Origin: GCA-2862585 sp965661345
GTDB lineage: Bacteria; Bacteroidota; Bacteroidia; Flavobacteriales; UBA7312
Direction of reading: 5' to 3'
NCBI GenBank assembly: GCA_965661345.1
Contig: CBFIDK010000006.1
Location: 38,297 to 102,296 of the forward strand
Length of the DNA stretch: 64,000 nucleotides
This document shows, in pieces, positions 9,457-17,345 of the stretch. Every line of letters begins with the position of its first letter. Within the stretch, counting starts at the first letter, position 1. The notes under the pieces were generated by a model, which was given only the letters and a program-made list of their open reading frames with translations, made no database searches and was not told where the DNA came from. A program made the position numbers and the translations under genes.

Positions 9457-10269
9457 TTATGCTATTGAGTTGATTAATTCTTCAATAATTAAAGTCAACT
9501 TAGGCTCAGCAACTTCTGCAACTTGTTGAATCTCTTCGTGGCTTACTTTTTTAATTTTACCTTCAACTCCTAAGTCTGTTATTACTGAAATTGCGAAACA
9601 AGGGATTTGCATATGTCTTGCTACAATAACCTCTGGAACAGTTGACATGCCAACAGTATCAGAACCTATAATTCTCAGGTATTTATACTCGGCTGGTGTC
9701 TCAAGACAAGGGCCTGTTACTGCGGTGTACACCCCTTCAAATACTCGAATACCATTAGATCTTCCAATGGATAAAGCCGTTTCAATCATGCCTTTATCAT
9801 AGGTGTCACTCATATCTGGAAAACGAGGTCCAAATACATCAAGATTAGGGCCCACTAAAGGACTTGGAATTAAGTTTATGTGGTCATTAAGTATCATTAA
9901 ATCACCTACTTCATAATCAGGATTAACACCACCACTTGCATTTGAAATAATAAGCTGTTTAATGCCAAGATTTTTCATTACTCTAACTGGCATTGTGACT
10001 TCTTGAATGGTATAGCCTTCGTAAAAATGAAAACGCCCCTGCATAGCAATGACGTTAACTCCTGATAACTTACCTAATATTAGTTTTCCCTTGTGTCCTT
10101 CAACTGTAGAAACAGGAAAATCATGTATCTCATCATAAGGAATGGTTTGTTCAATATTTATTTTTTCGACAAGACCTCCAAGTCCTGTGCCAAGAATTAT
10201 ACCAACTTTGGGAGAAAAAGGAATCTTATTTTCAAGAAACTTTGTTATCGATTCGATTCTGTTCAACAT
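9457..10269 (-). CDS. punA: Purine nucleoside phosphorylase (trimeric type)
   Basis: A 270-residue enzyme that cleaves inosine or guanosine with phosphate to the base and ribose-1-phosphate in purine salvage. Family landmarks include GIILGTGLGGL near residue 23, the substrate stretch GRFHFYEGY near 78, the AxGGVNPDYEVGDLM segment near 113, and EYKYLRIIGSDTVGMSTVPE near 190. The size and motifs are those of class I trimeric PNP, not hexameric DeoD. Its start codon lies inside the end of lpxK, a 38-base overlap, so the two are probably translationally coupled. Confidence 0.93.
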   Translation of the reverse strand: MLNRIESITKFLENKIPFSPKVGIILGTGLGGLVEKINIEQTIPYDEIHDFPVSTVEGHKGKLILGKLSGVNVIAMQGRFHFYEGYTIQEVTMPVRVMKNLGIKQLIISNASGGVNPDYEVGDLMILNDHINLIPSPLVGPNLDVFGPRFPDMSDTYDKGMIETALSIGRSNGIRVFEGVYTAVTGPCLETPAEYKYLRIIGSDTVGMSTVPEVIVARHMQIPCFAISVITDLGVEGKIKKVSHEEIQQVAEVAEPKLTLIIEELINSIA

Positions 10270-11281
10270 ATTTTAAGATTAAGTCATTAAAATTAGTCTT
10301 CCCTTGAAACTTCACCTCAATTGGTAAAAAAGCTACTGGAAGACCATCAAAGTAATTTTCAAAAAGACCCAAACGAGCGGCATCTTTTTCTGTTGTCAAA
10401 ATTAACTTTTCTTCTGAATCAATCTTTTTAAAACAGTCAATAATTTTCAAAATGTCTCTTTTCTTGTAGTGATAATGGTCTCTAAATTCGAAATGTTCAC
10501 ACAATTCTGCTTTTGAACTTACATAATCTTTGATTTTAGTAGAGGATGCAATGCCTGTAAATAAAACTATCTTTTTGTTATCTATTTTTACTTGTTTATC
10601 GTTGAACACATATTTAGGGGTCAAATAATCAATGTATGAATAGCAAAGTTTCTGATGAAAGAATGGGGAAATTTGCTCATTTAACCTGTACTCATCTAAT
10701 GGTAAAAGAGGATGTGGCGATTTTGTTACCACAATGATATCAGCCCTACTAGCTCTTTTACTGGATTCTCTAAGATGACCAAATGGCATTAGATGGTCAT
10801 TAATGAACAAATTGTCATATGTAGTCAGTAAAATGTTAAGACCAGGCTTTACCCATCTGTGTTGAAAAGCATCATCCAATACTATCAATTCACATTCATC
10901 TTGAATTAAATTTTGAATGCCAACGTTTCTACTTTCAGAAACAGCTACTCTAATTTCAGGAAATTTTCTAACAATTTGTAAAGGTTCATCACCAACGTCT
11001 TTTACAAAAGAATCGCTTTTTACCCATTTAAATCCAGAAGTATCACGACCATAACCTCTACTAAGTACTGCAATCTTATTTTTATTTTCTATTAAATTTA
11101 TGATGTATTCAACATGAGGAGACTTGCCACTACCCCCGGCACATAAATTTCCAACGGAGATAATAGGCACTGAATATTCTTTAGAAGAAAAAACACCTAA
11201 ATCAAAAAATAAATTTCTGATGTAAACGAAAATTCCATAAAAAAGAGTAACAGGTAAAAGAAACAATCTAAGAAATGGCAT
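10232..11281 (-). CDS. lpxK: Tetraacyldisaccharide 4'-kinase
   Basis: Inner-membrane-associated kinase that adds the 4'-phosphate to the lipid A precursor, forming lipid IVA. The 349-residue protein begins with a hydrophobic anchor (residues about 5-30) and a P-loop (GNLCAGGSGKSP, about 44-55). VLSRGYGR, the LDDAFQHR segment and the late TTEKDAARL motif complete the family signature. It leads the leftward lpxK-punA-LVIVD unit from a TATATTTG box at 11313-11320 and is divergent from the Nif3-like gene. It shows that the organism makes lipid A. Confidence 0.95.
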   Translation of the reverse strand: MPFLRLFLLPVTLFYGIFVYIRNLFFDLGVFSSKEYSVPIISVGNLCAGGSGKSPHVEYIINLIENKNKIAVLSRGYGRDTSGFKWVKSDSFVKDVGDEPLQIVRKFPEIRVAVSESRNVGIQNLIQDECELIVLDDAFQHRWVKPGLNILLTTYDNLFINDHLMPFGHLRESSKRASRADIIVVTKSPHPLLPLDEYRLNEQISPFFHQKLCYSYIDYLTPKYVFNDKQVKIDNKKIVLFTGIASSTKIKDYVSSKAELCEHFEFRDHYHYKKRDILKIIDCFKKIDSEEKLILTTEKDAARLGLFENYFDGLPVAFLPIEVKFQGKTNFNDLILKYVEQNRIDNKVS

Positions 11282-11312
11282 ATTATTTAAGGAAATAAAT
11301 TTTCAATTTGAA

Positions 11313-11320
11313 CAAATATA
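11313..11320 (-). promoter_or_regulatory. -7 box for lpxK unit
   Basis: TATATTTG on the minus strand, a perfect TAnnTTTG, ending 31 bases before the lpxK ATG. No clear -33 TTTG at the usual distance is seen. Confidence 0.55.
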
Positions 11321-11336
11321 TAAATTAATTATATGT

Positions 11337-11344
11337 TATTTTTG
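11337..11344 (+). promoter_or_regulatory. -7 box directly before the Nif3-like gene
   Basis: TATTTTTG with only 5 bases between the motif and the ATG at 11350. Transcription would begin at or next to the start codon, which implies a leaderless mRNA. The box is divergent from the lpxK box 17 bases away. Confidence 0.5.
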
Positions 11345-11349
11345 GTTTC

Positions 11350-12447
11350 ATGAAAATATATCAAATTATTAATCATCTGGAATCTATTGCACCTCTTAGT
11401 TTACAAGAGAATTATGATAATTCTGGATTGATTACAGGCGATAAAAATGGAGACGTGCATACAGCACTTATCACCTTAGACTGTACAGAAAGTGTTGTCG
11501 AAGAAGCAATTAAAGAAAATTGTGAGCTTATTATCGCCCATCACCCGATTGTTTTTGAAGGGTTGAAAAAAATTACAGGCTCTAATTACATTGAGCGCAC
11601 TATTATAAAAGCTATCAAAAACAATATTGCCATTTACGCCATTCATACCAATTTGGATAATGTAATAAATGGTGTCAATGGTGCTATAGCCAATAAATTA
11701 GGCTTAGAAAGTCCAAAAATACTCAGACCAAAATCTTCATTTATCAAAAAACTTTCCGTTTACTGTCCAAAAGATTCAGAACAGATTTTAAAAGAAAAAC
11801 TTTGGGAAGCTGGAGCTGGAGATATTGGGAATTATAGCCAATGTAGTTTTAGAAGCGAAGGCATAGGAACATTCAAAGGCAATACTAATAGTAAACCTTC
11901 CATTGGCAATAAAAATGAACTTCATTCAGAAGCGGAAATAAAAATAGAAATGATTTTACCTTCTTATCTTGAAAGTAAAATTCTATCCGTAATGTTTGAA
12001 ACGCATCCTTATGAGGAAGTCTCCTTTGAATTAATTACTCTAGAAAACAACAATCAGAATATTGGCTCAGGAATATTTGGCACACTTCCAAACGCTATGA
12101 AAAGTAATGAATTTTTAAAATTCATAAAAACAAAAATGAAAACCGATTGCATCAGACATACTGAATTATGCAAAGAAAAAATTCAAAAAGTGGCAATTTG
12201 TGGAGGGTCAGGCTCATTTTTACTAGATGATGCCAAAAGAATTGGTGCCGATATCTTTATCAGTTCAGATTTTAAATACCATCAATTTTTTGATGCCGAT
12301 AATGAGATAATTATTGCCGATATCGGACATTATGAAAGCGAACAATACACCAAACAACTTATTAGTGACATTCTTAAGAAAAAATTTACTAAGTTTGCCA
12401 CCCGTTTATCAAGTGTAAATACGAACCCAATCAATTATTTGAAATAA
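11350..12447 (+). CDS. Nif3-like dinuclear metal-centre protein
   Basis: A 365-residue member of the Nif3/YqfO/YbgI family of toroidal hexamers with two metal ions per subunit. The N-terminal metal motif IIAHHPIVFEG (His64, His65) and AIHTNLDN (His99, Asp103) are visible, as is a C-terminal DIGHYESEQ that supplies further ligands. The length and the central PII-like insertion (about residues 125-245) match the long YqfO form. Reported links to GTP cyclohydrolase I-like or tRNA-related activities are unproven. Its stop overlaps the start of the zinc-ribbon gene by one base (TAATG), an arrangement common in Bacteroidota. Confidence 0.93.
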   Translation: MKIYQIINHLESIAPLSLQENYDNSGLITGDKNGDVHTALITLDCTESVVEEAIKENCELIIAHHPIVFEGLKKITGSNYIERTIIKAIKNNIAIYAIHTNLDNVINGVNGAIANKLGLESPKILRPKSSFIKKLSVYCPKDSEQILKEKLWEAGAGDIGNYSQCSFRSEGIGTFKGNTNSKPSIGNKNELHSEAEIKIEMILPSYLESKILSVMFETHPYEEVSFELITLENNNQNIGSGIFGTLPNAMKSNEFLKFIKTKMKTDCIRHTELCKEKIQKVAICGGSGSFLLDDAKRIGADIFISSDFKYHQFFDADNEIIIADIGHYESEQYTKQLISDILKKKFTKFATRLSSVNTNPINYLK

Positions 12448-13214
12448 TGGCAAAAAAGAAAGCTGTAACCACAGAATTTTCAGTTGAAGATAAACTTCAC
12501 GCATTACATAAATTACAATCCATCGATTCAGAGGTTGACAAAATACGAACAGTAAGAGGTGAATTACCTCTTGAGGTTCAAGATTTAGAAGATGATTTAA
12601 AAGGTTTGGAGACAAGAATCGAAAAGATTGATCAGGACATCGAGGATAGAAATAATTTTATTAACAAAAGAAAATTAGCTATCAAAGAAGCTGAGGAACT
12701 AGTTAAGAAATACAACAAACAACTAGAAACCATCAAAAACAATCGTGAATACGATTCTTTGAGTAAAGAAATTGAATTTCAAAATTTGGAAATTGAATTA
12801 GCTAACAAGAAAATTAAAGACAGCCAGTCAAAAATTGAATTCTTAGACGTAACTAAAGCTGAAGCTACTGAGTATTACAACGAAAGAAAAGAGATTTTTG
12901 AAGAAAAGAAAAAAGAGTTAGATACTATCGTTTCTGAAACTGAAAAAGACGAGAAAAATTTGCTTAAGCAATCTGATTCCGCTGAAAAAGTTGTTGACGA
13001 ACGTTTACTGTCTGCTTACAAAAGAATTAGAAAAAACTCTAGAAACGGACTCGCTGTAGTTTCTGTTGATAGAGATGCTTGCGGTGGTTGTTTTAGTAAA
13101 ATCCCTCCACAGAGACAGTTAGATATCAAAGCGCACAAAAAAGTAATTGTATGCGAACATTGTGGTAGAATCTTAATCGATTCTCACATGTTTGAATCAG
13201 AACAAAAGGCATAA
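12447..13214 (+). CDS. C4-type zinc-ribbon coiled-coil protein
   Basis: A 255-residue protein. Residues about 20-180 are a long charged coiled coil (DLEDDLKGLETRIEKIDQDI and following). A C-terminal zinc ribbon has Cys212/Cys215 (ACGGC) and Cys236/Cys239 (VCEHCGR), with IPPQRQ between them. This is the COG1579 family, which has been connected to nucleic-acid or RecN-like contexts and is nearly always encoded beside Nif3-like proteins. The TAATG overlap with the upstream gene suggests coupled translation. Transcription ends at the hairpin at 13239-13268. Confidence 0.9.
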   Translation: MAKKKAVTTEFSVEDKLHALHKLQSIDSEVDKIRTVRGELPLEVQDLEDDLKGLETRIEKIDQDIEDRNNFINKRKLAIKEAEELVKKYNKQLETIKNNREYDSLSKEIEFQNLEIELANKKIKDSQSKIEFLDVTKAEATEYYNERKEIFEEKKKELDTIVSETEKDEKNLLKQSDSAEKVVDERLLSAYKRIRKNSRNGLAVVSVDRDACGGCFSKIPPQRQLDIKAHKKVIVCEHCGRILIDSHMFESEQKA

Positions 13215-13228
13215 TTTATTTTTTAAAC

Positions 13229-13236
13229 TAAATTTG
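13229..13236 (+). promoter_or_regulatory. -7 box inside the intergenic terminator region
   Basis: TAAATTTG lies just before the terminator hairpin at 13239. A transcript for the TPR gene starting about 5 bases downstream would carry the hairpin as its 5' end. Confidence 0.4.
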
Positions 13237-13238
13237 TA

Positions 13239-13268
13239 GGGATTCTAAAAATAGAATCCCTTTTTTTT
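13239..13268 (+). terminator. Rho-independent terminator after the zinc-ribbon gene
   Basis: A perfect 9-bp stem, GGGATTCTA / TAGAATCCC, with an AAAA loop, followed by eight T. The next start codon begins at the base after the last T. Confidence 0.9.
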
Positions 13269-14744
13269 ATGCGTAATATTTTATTTACCATTTTAAGTAT
13301 GTTATTGATTCAATCGGCTTACGCAAGCTTTGACTGGAACACTAACTGTAAAGAAGCCTACACGAATACGATAGAACTTAAGTTTGATAAAGCACAACAA
13401 ATCTTAGAAAACGAACTAAAAAACAATCCTAACAACTCTCTTGTATATCTCATTGAAAACTATAGCGATTATCTAAAAATACAAATTAGTGAAGAAAAAC
13501 GTGAATTTGACAACTTAAAATCAAAAAAGGAATATCGACTATCTAAAATTGAAAATGATAATTCTGAATCTCCATGGAAATTATATTCTGAAGCAGAAAT
13601 CCATCTACAATGGGCCGCAAACAGACTAAAATTTGCTGAGTACTTCAATGCCGCCTACGAAATCAATAAAGCATACAGATTACTAACAGAAAACGATAAA
13701 AAATATCCCAATTTCTTACCCAACAAAAAAAGTCTAGGGGTTCTATATTCTCTTATTGGAAGTGTGCCAAAAAAATACAGTTGGATTTTATCAATCATTG
13801 GAATGGAAGGCAATTTAGACAGTGGTTTAAGTCTTATGAATTCCACCATTAAAAAAATGAAAACACACGATGATTTTTCATATATGGTAGAAGAGACGTA
13901 TTTTCTGTACGCATTCTTAAAAATGAATTTGGATAATAACCAAAACGATTTAAAAGAACTATTAAAAGAAATTAAAAGCAGTGATTTTCTTCTGTTAAAT
14001 TTCGCTGCAAGTCGAATTGCAACACAAATCGGCAATAATGATCTAGCCATTAAAATACTAGAAGAAAGAGTAAGAGGTAAAGCGTACTATCCATTTCATT
14101 ATTTAGATTATCTTATTGCCGTAGGTAAACAGAATAAACTCGACGAAAGCTGTATAGAATATTTCGAACTTTACCTAAATAATTTTAGTGGCATCAACTA
14201 TAAAAAATCCAGTTTAATGAGAATGAGTTGGCACTACCTCATAAATGACGATGAACAGAATTTTATTAAATACAGAAATAAAATTAACGATTTAGAAGGC
14301 CTTTACATTGGGGCGGATAAAGAAGCTCAGTTTTTTTTCGATAATAAAATTAAACCCCATAAAAATCTACTTAAAGCTAGATTGTATTTTGATGGAGGAA
14401 ATTATGACAAAGCTTTAGAAAATTTAGATACTATTGATAAGCAAAAAATCAAAAATAACACCTTTGACAACTTAAAGTATCACTACCGAATGGGACGGGT
14501 TTATGAGAAATTGAATAATTCTAAAGAAGCCATACTATATTACAAAGAAACAATCAGTAAGAGCTCATCCGAATACCTACACTTTTCAGCAAAAGCTGCT
14601 CTTCAACTAGGCTTAATCTATGAAAAAATAGGTGATAAAAAACAAGCTTCTGACTACTTTCAATACTGCATTGATGTACAAAATCACTTGTACGAGCAAA
14701 GTCTTGAACAAAAAGCTAAAGCTGGGCTTGAGCGTCTAAATTAG
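13269..14744 (+). CDS. Secreted tetratricopeptide-repeat protein
   Basis: A 491-residue protein with a signal peptide (MRNILFTILSMLLIQSAYA) and degenerate TPR-type helical repeats. The repeats are best seen at residues 375-490, for example AEYxKALENLD-like, YHYRMGRVYEKLNNSKEAILYYK and AALQLGLIYEKIGDKKQASDYF. It probably acts as a periplasmic scaffold; the partner is unknown. The ATG at 13269 is the only start that keeps the signal peptide, although it abuts the T-tract of the previous terminator and has no ribosome-binding site. It converges on the porin gene with a 4-base overlap. Confidence 0.8.
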   Translation: MRNILFTILSMLLIQSAYASFDWNTNCKEAYTNTIELKFDKAQQILENELKNNPNNSLVYLIENYSDYLKIQISEEKREFDNLKSKKEYRLSKIENDNSESPWKLYSEAEIHLQWAANRLKFAEYFNAAYEINKAYRLLTENDKKYPNFLPNKKSLGVLYSLIGSVPKKYSWILSIIGMEGNLDSGLSLMNSTIKKMKTHDDFSYMVEETYFLYAFLKMNLDNNQNDLKELLKEIKSSDFLLLNFAASRIATQIGNNDLAIKILEERVRGKAYYPFHYLDYLIAVGKQNKLDESCIEYFELYLNNFSGINYKKSSLMRMSWHYLINDDEQNFIKYRNKINDLEGLYIGADKEAQFFFDNKIKPHKNLLKARLYFDGGNYDKALENLDTIDKQKIKNNTFDNLKYHYRMGRVYEKLNNSKEAILYYKETISKSSSEYLHFSAKAALQLGLIYEKIGDKKQASDYFQYCIDVQNHLYEQSLEQKAKAGLERLN

Positions 14745-16216
14745 AATTTCCAACCCATTGTGAAAATCAAACTGTAAGACGTGTTAGTTATTTTATGAGC
14801 CGGCTCAAAATTAGTACTGTATAACGATTGACCCTCAGAAAATTCACTAAAAACATATGCTAAATCAACATATCTGTATTTTCCTCGTTTTCCAATTCCA
14901 ACAGTGTATGATTTTTTTTCGTCTCTAAAATTATCAATTGAACCCGTTACTTCATCATTTACTATTGGGTTCTGATAATACGAATAGCCACCTCTAATCA
15001 AAACTGGTGAAAGATTTAACTCCGCACCTATTCTGGTATTTACGACATCTGTATAGCTATTGGAAATGATATTTTCTTGATTATTAAAATAGTCGTAATC
15101 ATCACCATTTAACTGCATCGTAGAGTAATCCACAAACTCAACATCAGCACTTAGTAAAAGTTTATCTAAAATCAGCGCTGCACTACCAATTACTTTCATA
15201 GGAGTAACTACTTCATAATCGTAAATTCCGTATGGAGATGTATACGTATAGGCGTAATCGCTATCGTTTAAACTATGTTGAGTTCTTATAATCATTTCCC
15301 ACTCATCATGCATGTCATTAAGGGTTGGTGAATGCCATGACAATCCTACTCTAAAATTGTCATTTGCTCTGTAAATAGCACCCAATTTTAAATTGATACC
15401 ACTACCTGTGGTCATTTGATTTTCATAAACATCAAAAGACTGGACAGTAGAATTTGTATCTGCAAAATTTCGCTCATTATATCTCGATTTCTTTTGATAG
15501 TTGATGTTTGTTAGACCAATTGTACCACCTAAATATAATCGTTCTTGGTACGAACCAGCATAACTAATGGCAAACTCGCCAGAAGAACCCGAAATACTGG
15601 TTTGATTAAATTGATCTTGACCTGTTTCAACTTCTCTGAAATAGTTCCCGTCATCAATCCAACCGTTTGAATCCGTTTGCAAATCAATTAAATCAGTATC
15701 GAAAGCTCCCAACTCAAAAAATGGATCTAAATCATCTAACTTATATCCCATAGCAGATGCTAAATACACGTCTACTAAAGAGGAATTTGAATTATATGCA
15801 CTCTGAATAGTGTTAGACCTGTAGATGTTGGTCGTATTATAAGCAAAACCTATATTTGTTCTTCGCCAGTCAGAGTCCTTATTAGACGTTACTGGGGCAA
15901 CAAAACCTACAGAAGGTAAATTAAAATTACCCGTACTGTTAATTATTTTGTTCCCTTTGTAGTAAGAAGTCATATCTCGACCACTCAAATCCAAGGAATA
16001 AGCGAAATCGTATGACTGATATACACCTAGACCAGCGGGGTTAGTGCTGAGAGTAGAAATATCAGCGCCCAAAGCGCCAAATGCATTAGCCATCCCAGCA
16101 GTTCTAGCAGTCCCTATTACATCTGTTTGAGAGAAAAATAAAGCGTCTTGATGAGATTGAGAAAAAGCAGTTAATGCTGTAACTACAAAGCATGTACTTA
16201 AAATATATTTTATCAT
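14741..16216 (-). CDS. OmpP1/FadL-type outer-membrane transporter
   Basis: A 491-residue outer-membrane beta-barrel. The signal peptide (MIKYILSTCFVVTALTAFS) precedes the N-terminal hatch region ARTAGMANAFGALGADISTL-STNPAGLG, the FadL/TodX hallmark. Alternating aromatic beta-strands follow, ending in IFTMGWKF with the C-terminal Phe typical of Bam substrates. FadL-like barrels import long-chain fatty acids or aromatic hydrocarbons; Bacteroidota copies are often mis-named hemin receptors. It lies 8 bases downstream of the Tyr-rich lipoprotein gene, so the two are probably co-expressed. Confidence 0.85.
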   Translation of the reverse strand: MIKYILSTCFVVTALTAFSQSHQDALFFSQTDVIGTARTAGMANAFGALGADISTLSTNPAGLGVYQSYDFAYSLDLSGRDMTSYYKGNKIINSTGNFNLPSVGFVAPVTSNKDSDWRRTNIGFAYNTTNIYRSNTIQSAYNSNSSLVDVYLASAMGYKLDDLDPFFELGAFDTDLIDLQTDSNGWIDDGNYFREVETGQDQFNQTSISGSSGEFAISYAGSYQERLYLGGTIGLTNINYQKKSRYNERNFADTNSTVQSFDVYENQMTTGSGINLKLGAIYRANDNFRVGLSWHSPTLNDMHDEWEMIIRTQHSLNDSDYAYTYTSPYGIYDYEVVTPMKVIGSAALILDKLLLSADVEFVDYSTMQLNGDDYDYFNNQENIISNSYTDVVNTRIGAELNLSPVLIRGGYSYYQNPIVNDEVTGSIDNFRDEKKSYTVGIGKRGKYRYVDLAYVFSEFSEGQSLYSTNFEPAHKITNTSYSLIFTMGWKF

Positions 16217-16224
16217 AGTTTTAA

Positions 16225-17229
16225 TTATCTAGGTCTCCTACCACTCCCTCCTCTTGGTGACGATATTCTTGGAGAGGAATTGTAAGACGGTTTTGAATAT
16301 GAATTATTTGACGGTATTTTTATTGAATTATTTTCAATTGGTTTTTTTGTTTTTGAAGGTTTACTGTAAGCAGGTCGAGTAATTGCCGGCTTGCTATTTT
16401 GTGGCGATTTCTGATTAGTATTTACAGACTGGTTAAACACAGGCTTAGAAAAAGAGTTATTAACGTTTGAATTAGAATTAGTGTTATTAAACTTATTTGA
16501 AGTTGGTTTTCTATTACTAATCTCGGTAGTTTGTTGAAAATTGTAAGTCGGTTTCTTTTCTCTTTCAAAATTATCTTTAGAATACGTTTGAGGCTTTCTA
16601 TTTTTCACCTCTGTACTGTACAAAGTAGCAAAGCTTTCTGGTGTTTTATTTTTATTATTTTCTCTAGGACCATAATAAATACTATTGTTGTCATAGGAAT
16701 TATAATACGTTGGATAACCGTGCGCTAATAAACCATCATAATGTCCGTAGTAGCCGTGGTGGCCATGATGGTAGTGATGATTATAGAAAGGATGATAATA
16801 ATATGGACTGTATGCATAATTGTAATAAAATGGGTCATAATAGTAAGGATCCCAGAAATTATATCCATAATAAATACTTACACCACAATGTAAAGGATTA
16901 CTTGAATACCAAAAAGAGTTAGTATAATAATTATTATAGTAGCTAAAACCGAATCCAGGACTATGAAAACGTCTTAAACGAGACGAATATTGGTAATCGT
17001 AATAATCGTCTGAAGAATACTCATCAACATAGTCTTCTTCAGTTGAATACTCCTCTTCTATAGCTTCTTCGCCAACAGATACAACGGTTTCATTTTGTTC
17101 GGCAAGATCGGCGTATTTATCAGTTGTATAATAAATTTCATCTTTAAAACCCGATGAAGTAGTTTCAATAGTAATACAGGAAGAGAAAACCAATATTATA
17201 GAAAACAAAAAAAGGAGTGAACTTTTCAT
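16225..17229 (-). CDS. Tyr/Asn/His-rich lipoprotein of unknown function
   Basis: A 334-residue protein with a lipoprotein signal peptide (MKSSLLFLFSIILVFSSC, lipobox FSSC, Cys18). It has three compositional blocks: an acidic Glu/Asp/Tyr region (about 40-80), a Tyr/His/Asn/Phe-rich centre (about 85-185) with runs such as YYYHPFYNHHYHHGHHG, and a basic Ser/Pro/Asn/Lys-rich tail ending SPRGGSGRRPR. No catalytic motif is visible. The His/Tyr-dense part could bind metal or mediate aggregation, and the tail looks disordered. It is encoded just upstream of the FadL-type porin and divergent from proS. Confidence 0.7.
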   Translation of the reverse strand: MKSSLLFLFSIILVFSSCITIETTSSGFKDEIYYTTDKYADLAEQNETVVSVGEEAIEEEYSTEEDYVDEYSSDDYYDYQYSSRLRRFHSPGFGFSYYNNYYTNSFWYSSNPLHCGVSIYYGYNFWDPYYYDPFYYNYAYSPYYYHPFYNHHYHHGHHGYYGHYDGLLAHGYPTYYNSYDNNSIYYGPRENNKNKTPESFATLYSTEVKNRKPQTYSKDNFEREKKPTYNFQQTTEISNRKPTSNKFNNTNSNSNVNNSFSKPVFNQSVNTNQKSPQNSKPAITRPAYSKPSKTKKPIENNSIKIPSNNSYSKPSYNSSPRISSPRGGSGRRPR

Positions 17230-17280
17230 AATAATTTATTTAAAGATAGCGATAGTTTTAAGCTTATTCGCTAAAAAGTT

Positions 17281-17288
17281 TAATTTTG
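17281..17288 (+). promoter_or_regulatory. -7 box for proS
   Basis: TAATTTTG, a perfect TAnnTTTG, ending 57 bases before the proS ATG. It lies in the divergent gap with the Tyr-rich lipoprotein gene. Confidence 0.5.
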
Positions 17289-17345
17289 TCATACTTATAA
17301 CGCACAATCAACTGTAAAATTACAAACAAACTTTCAATATAAAAA

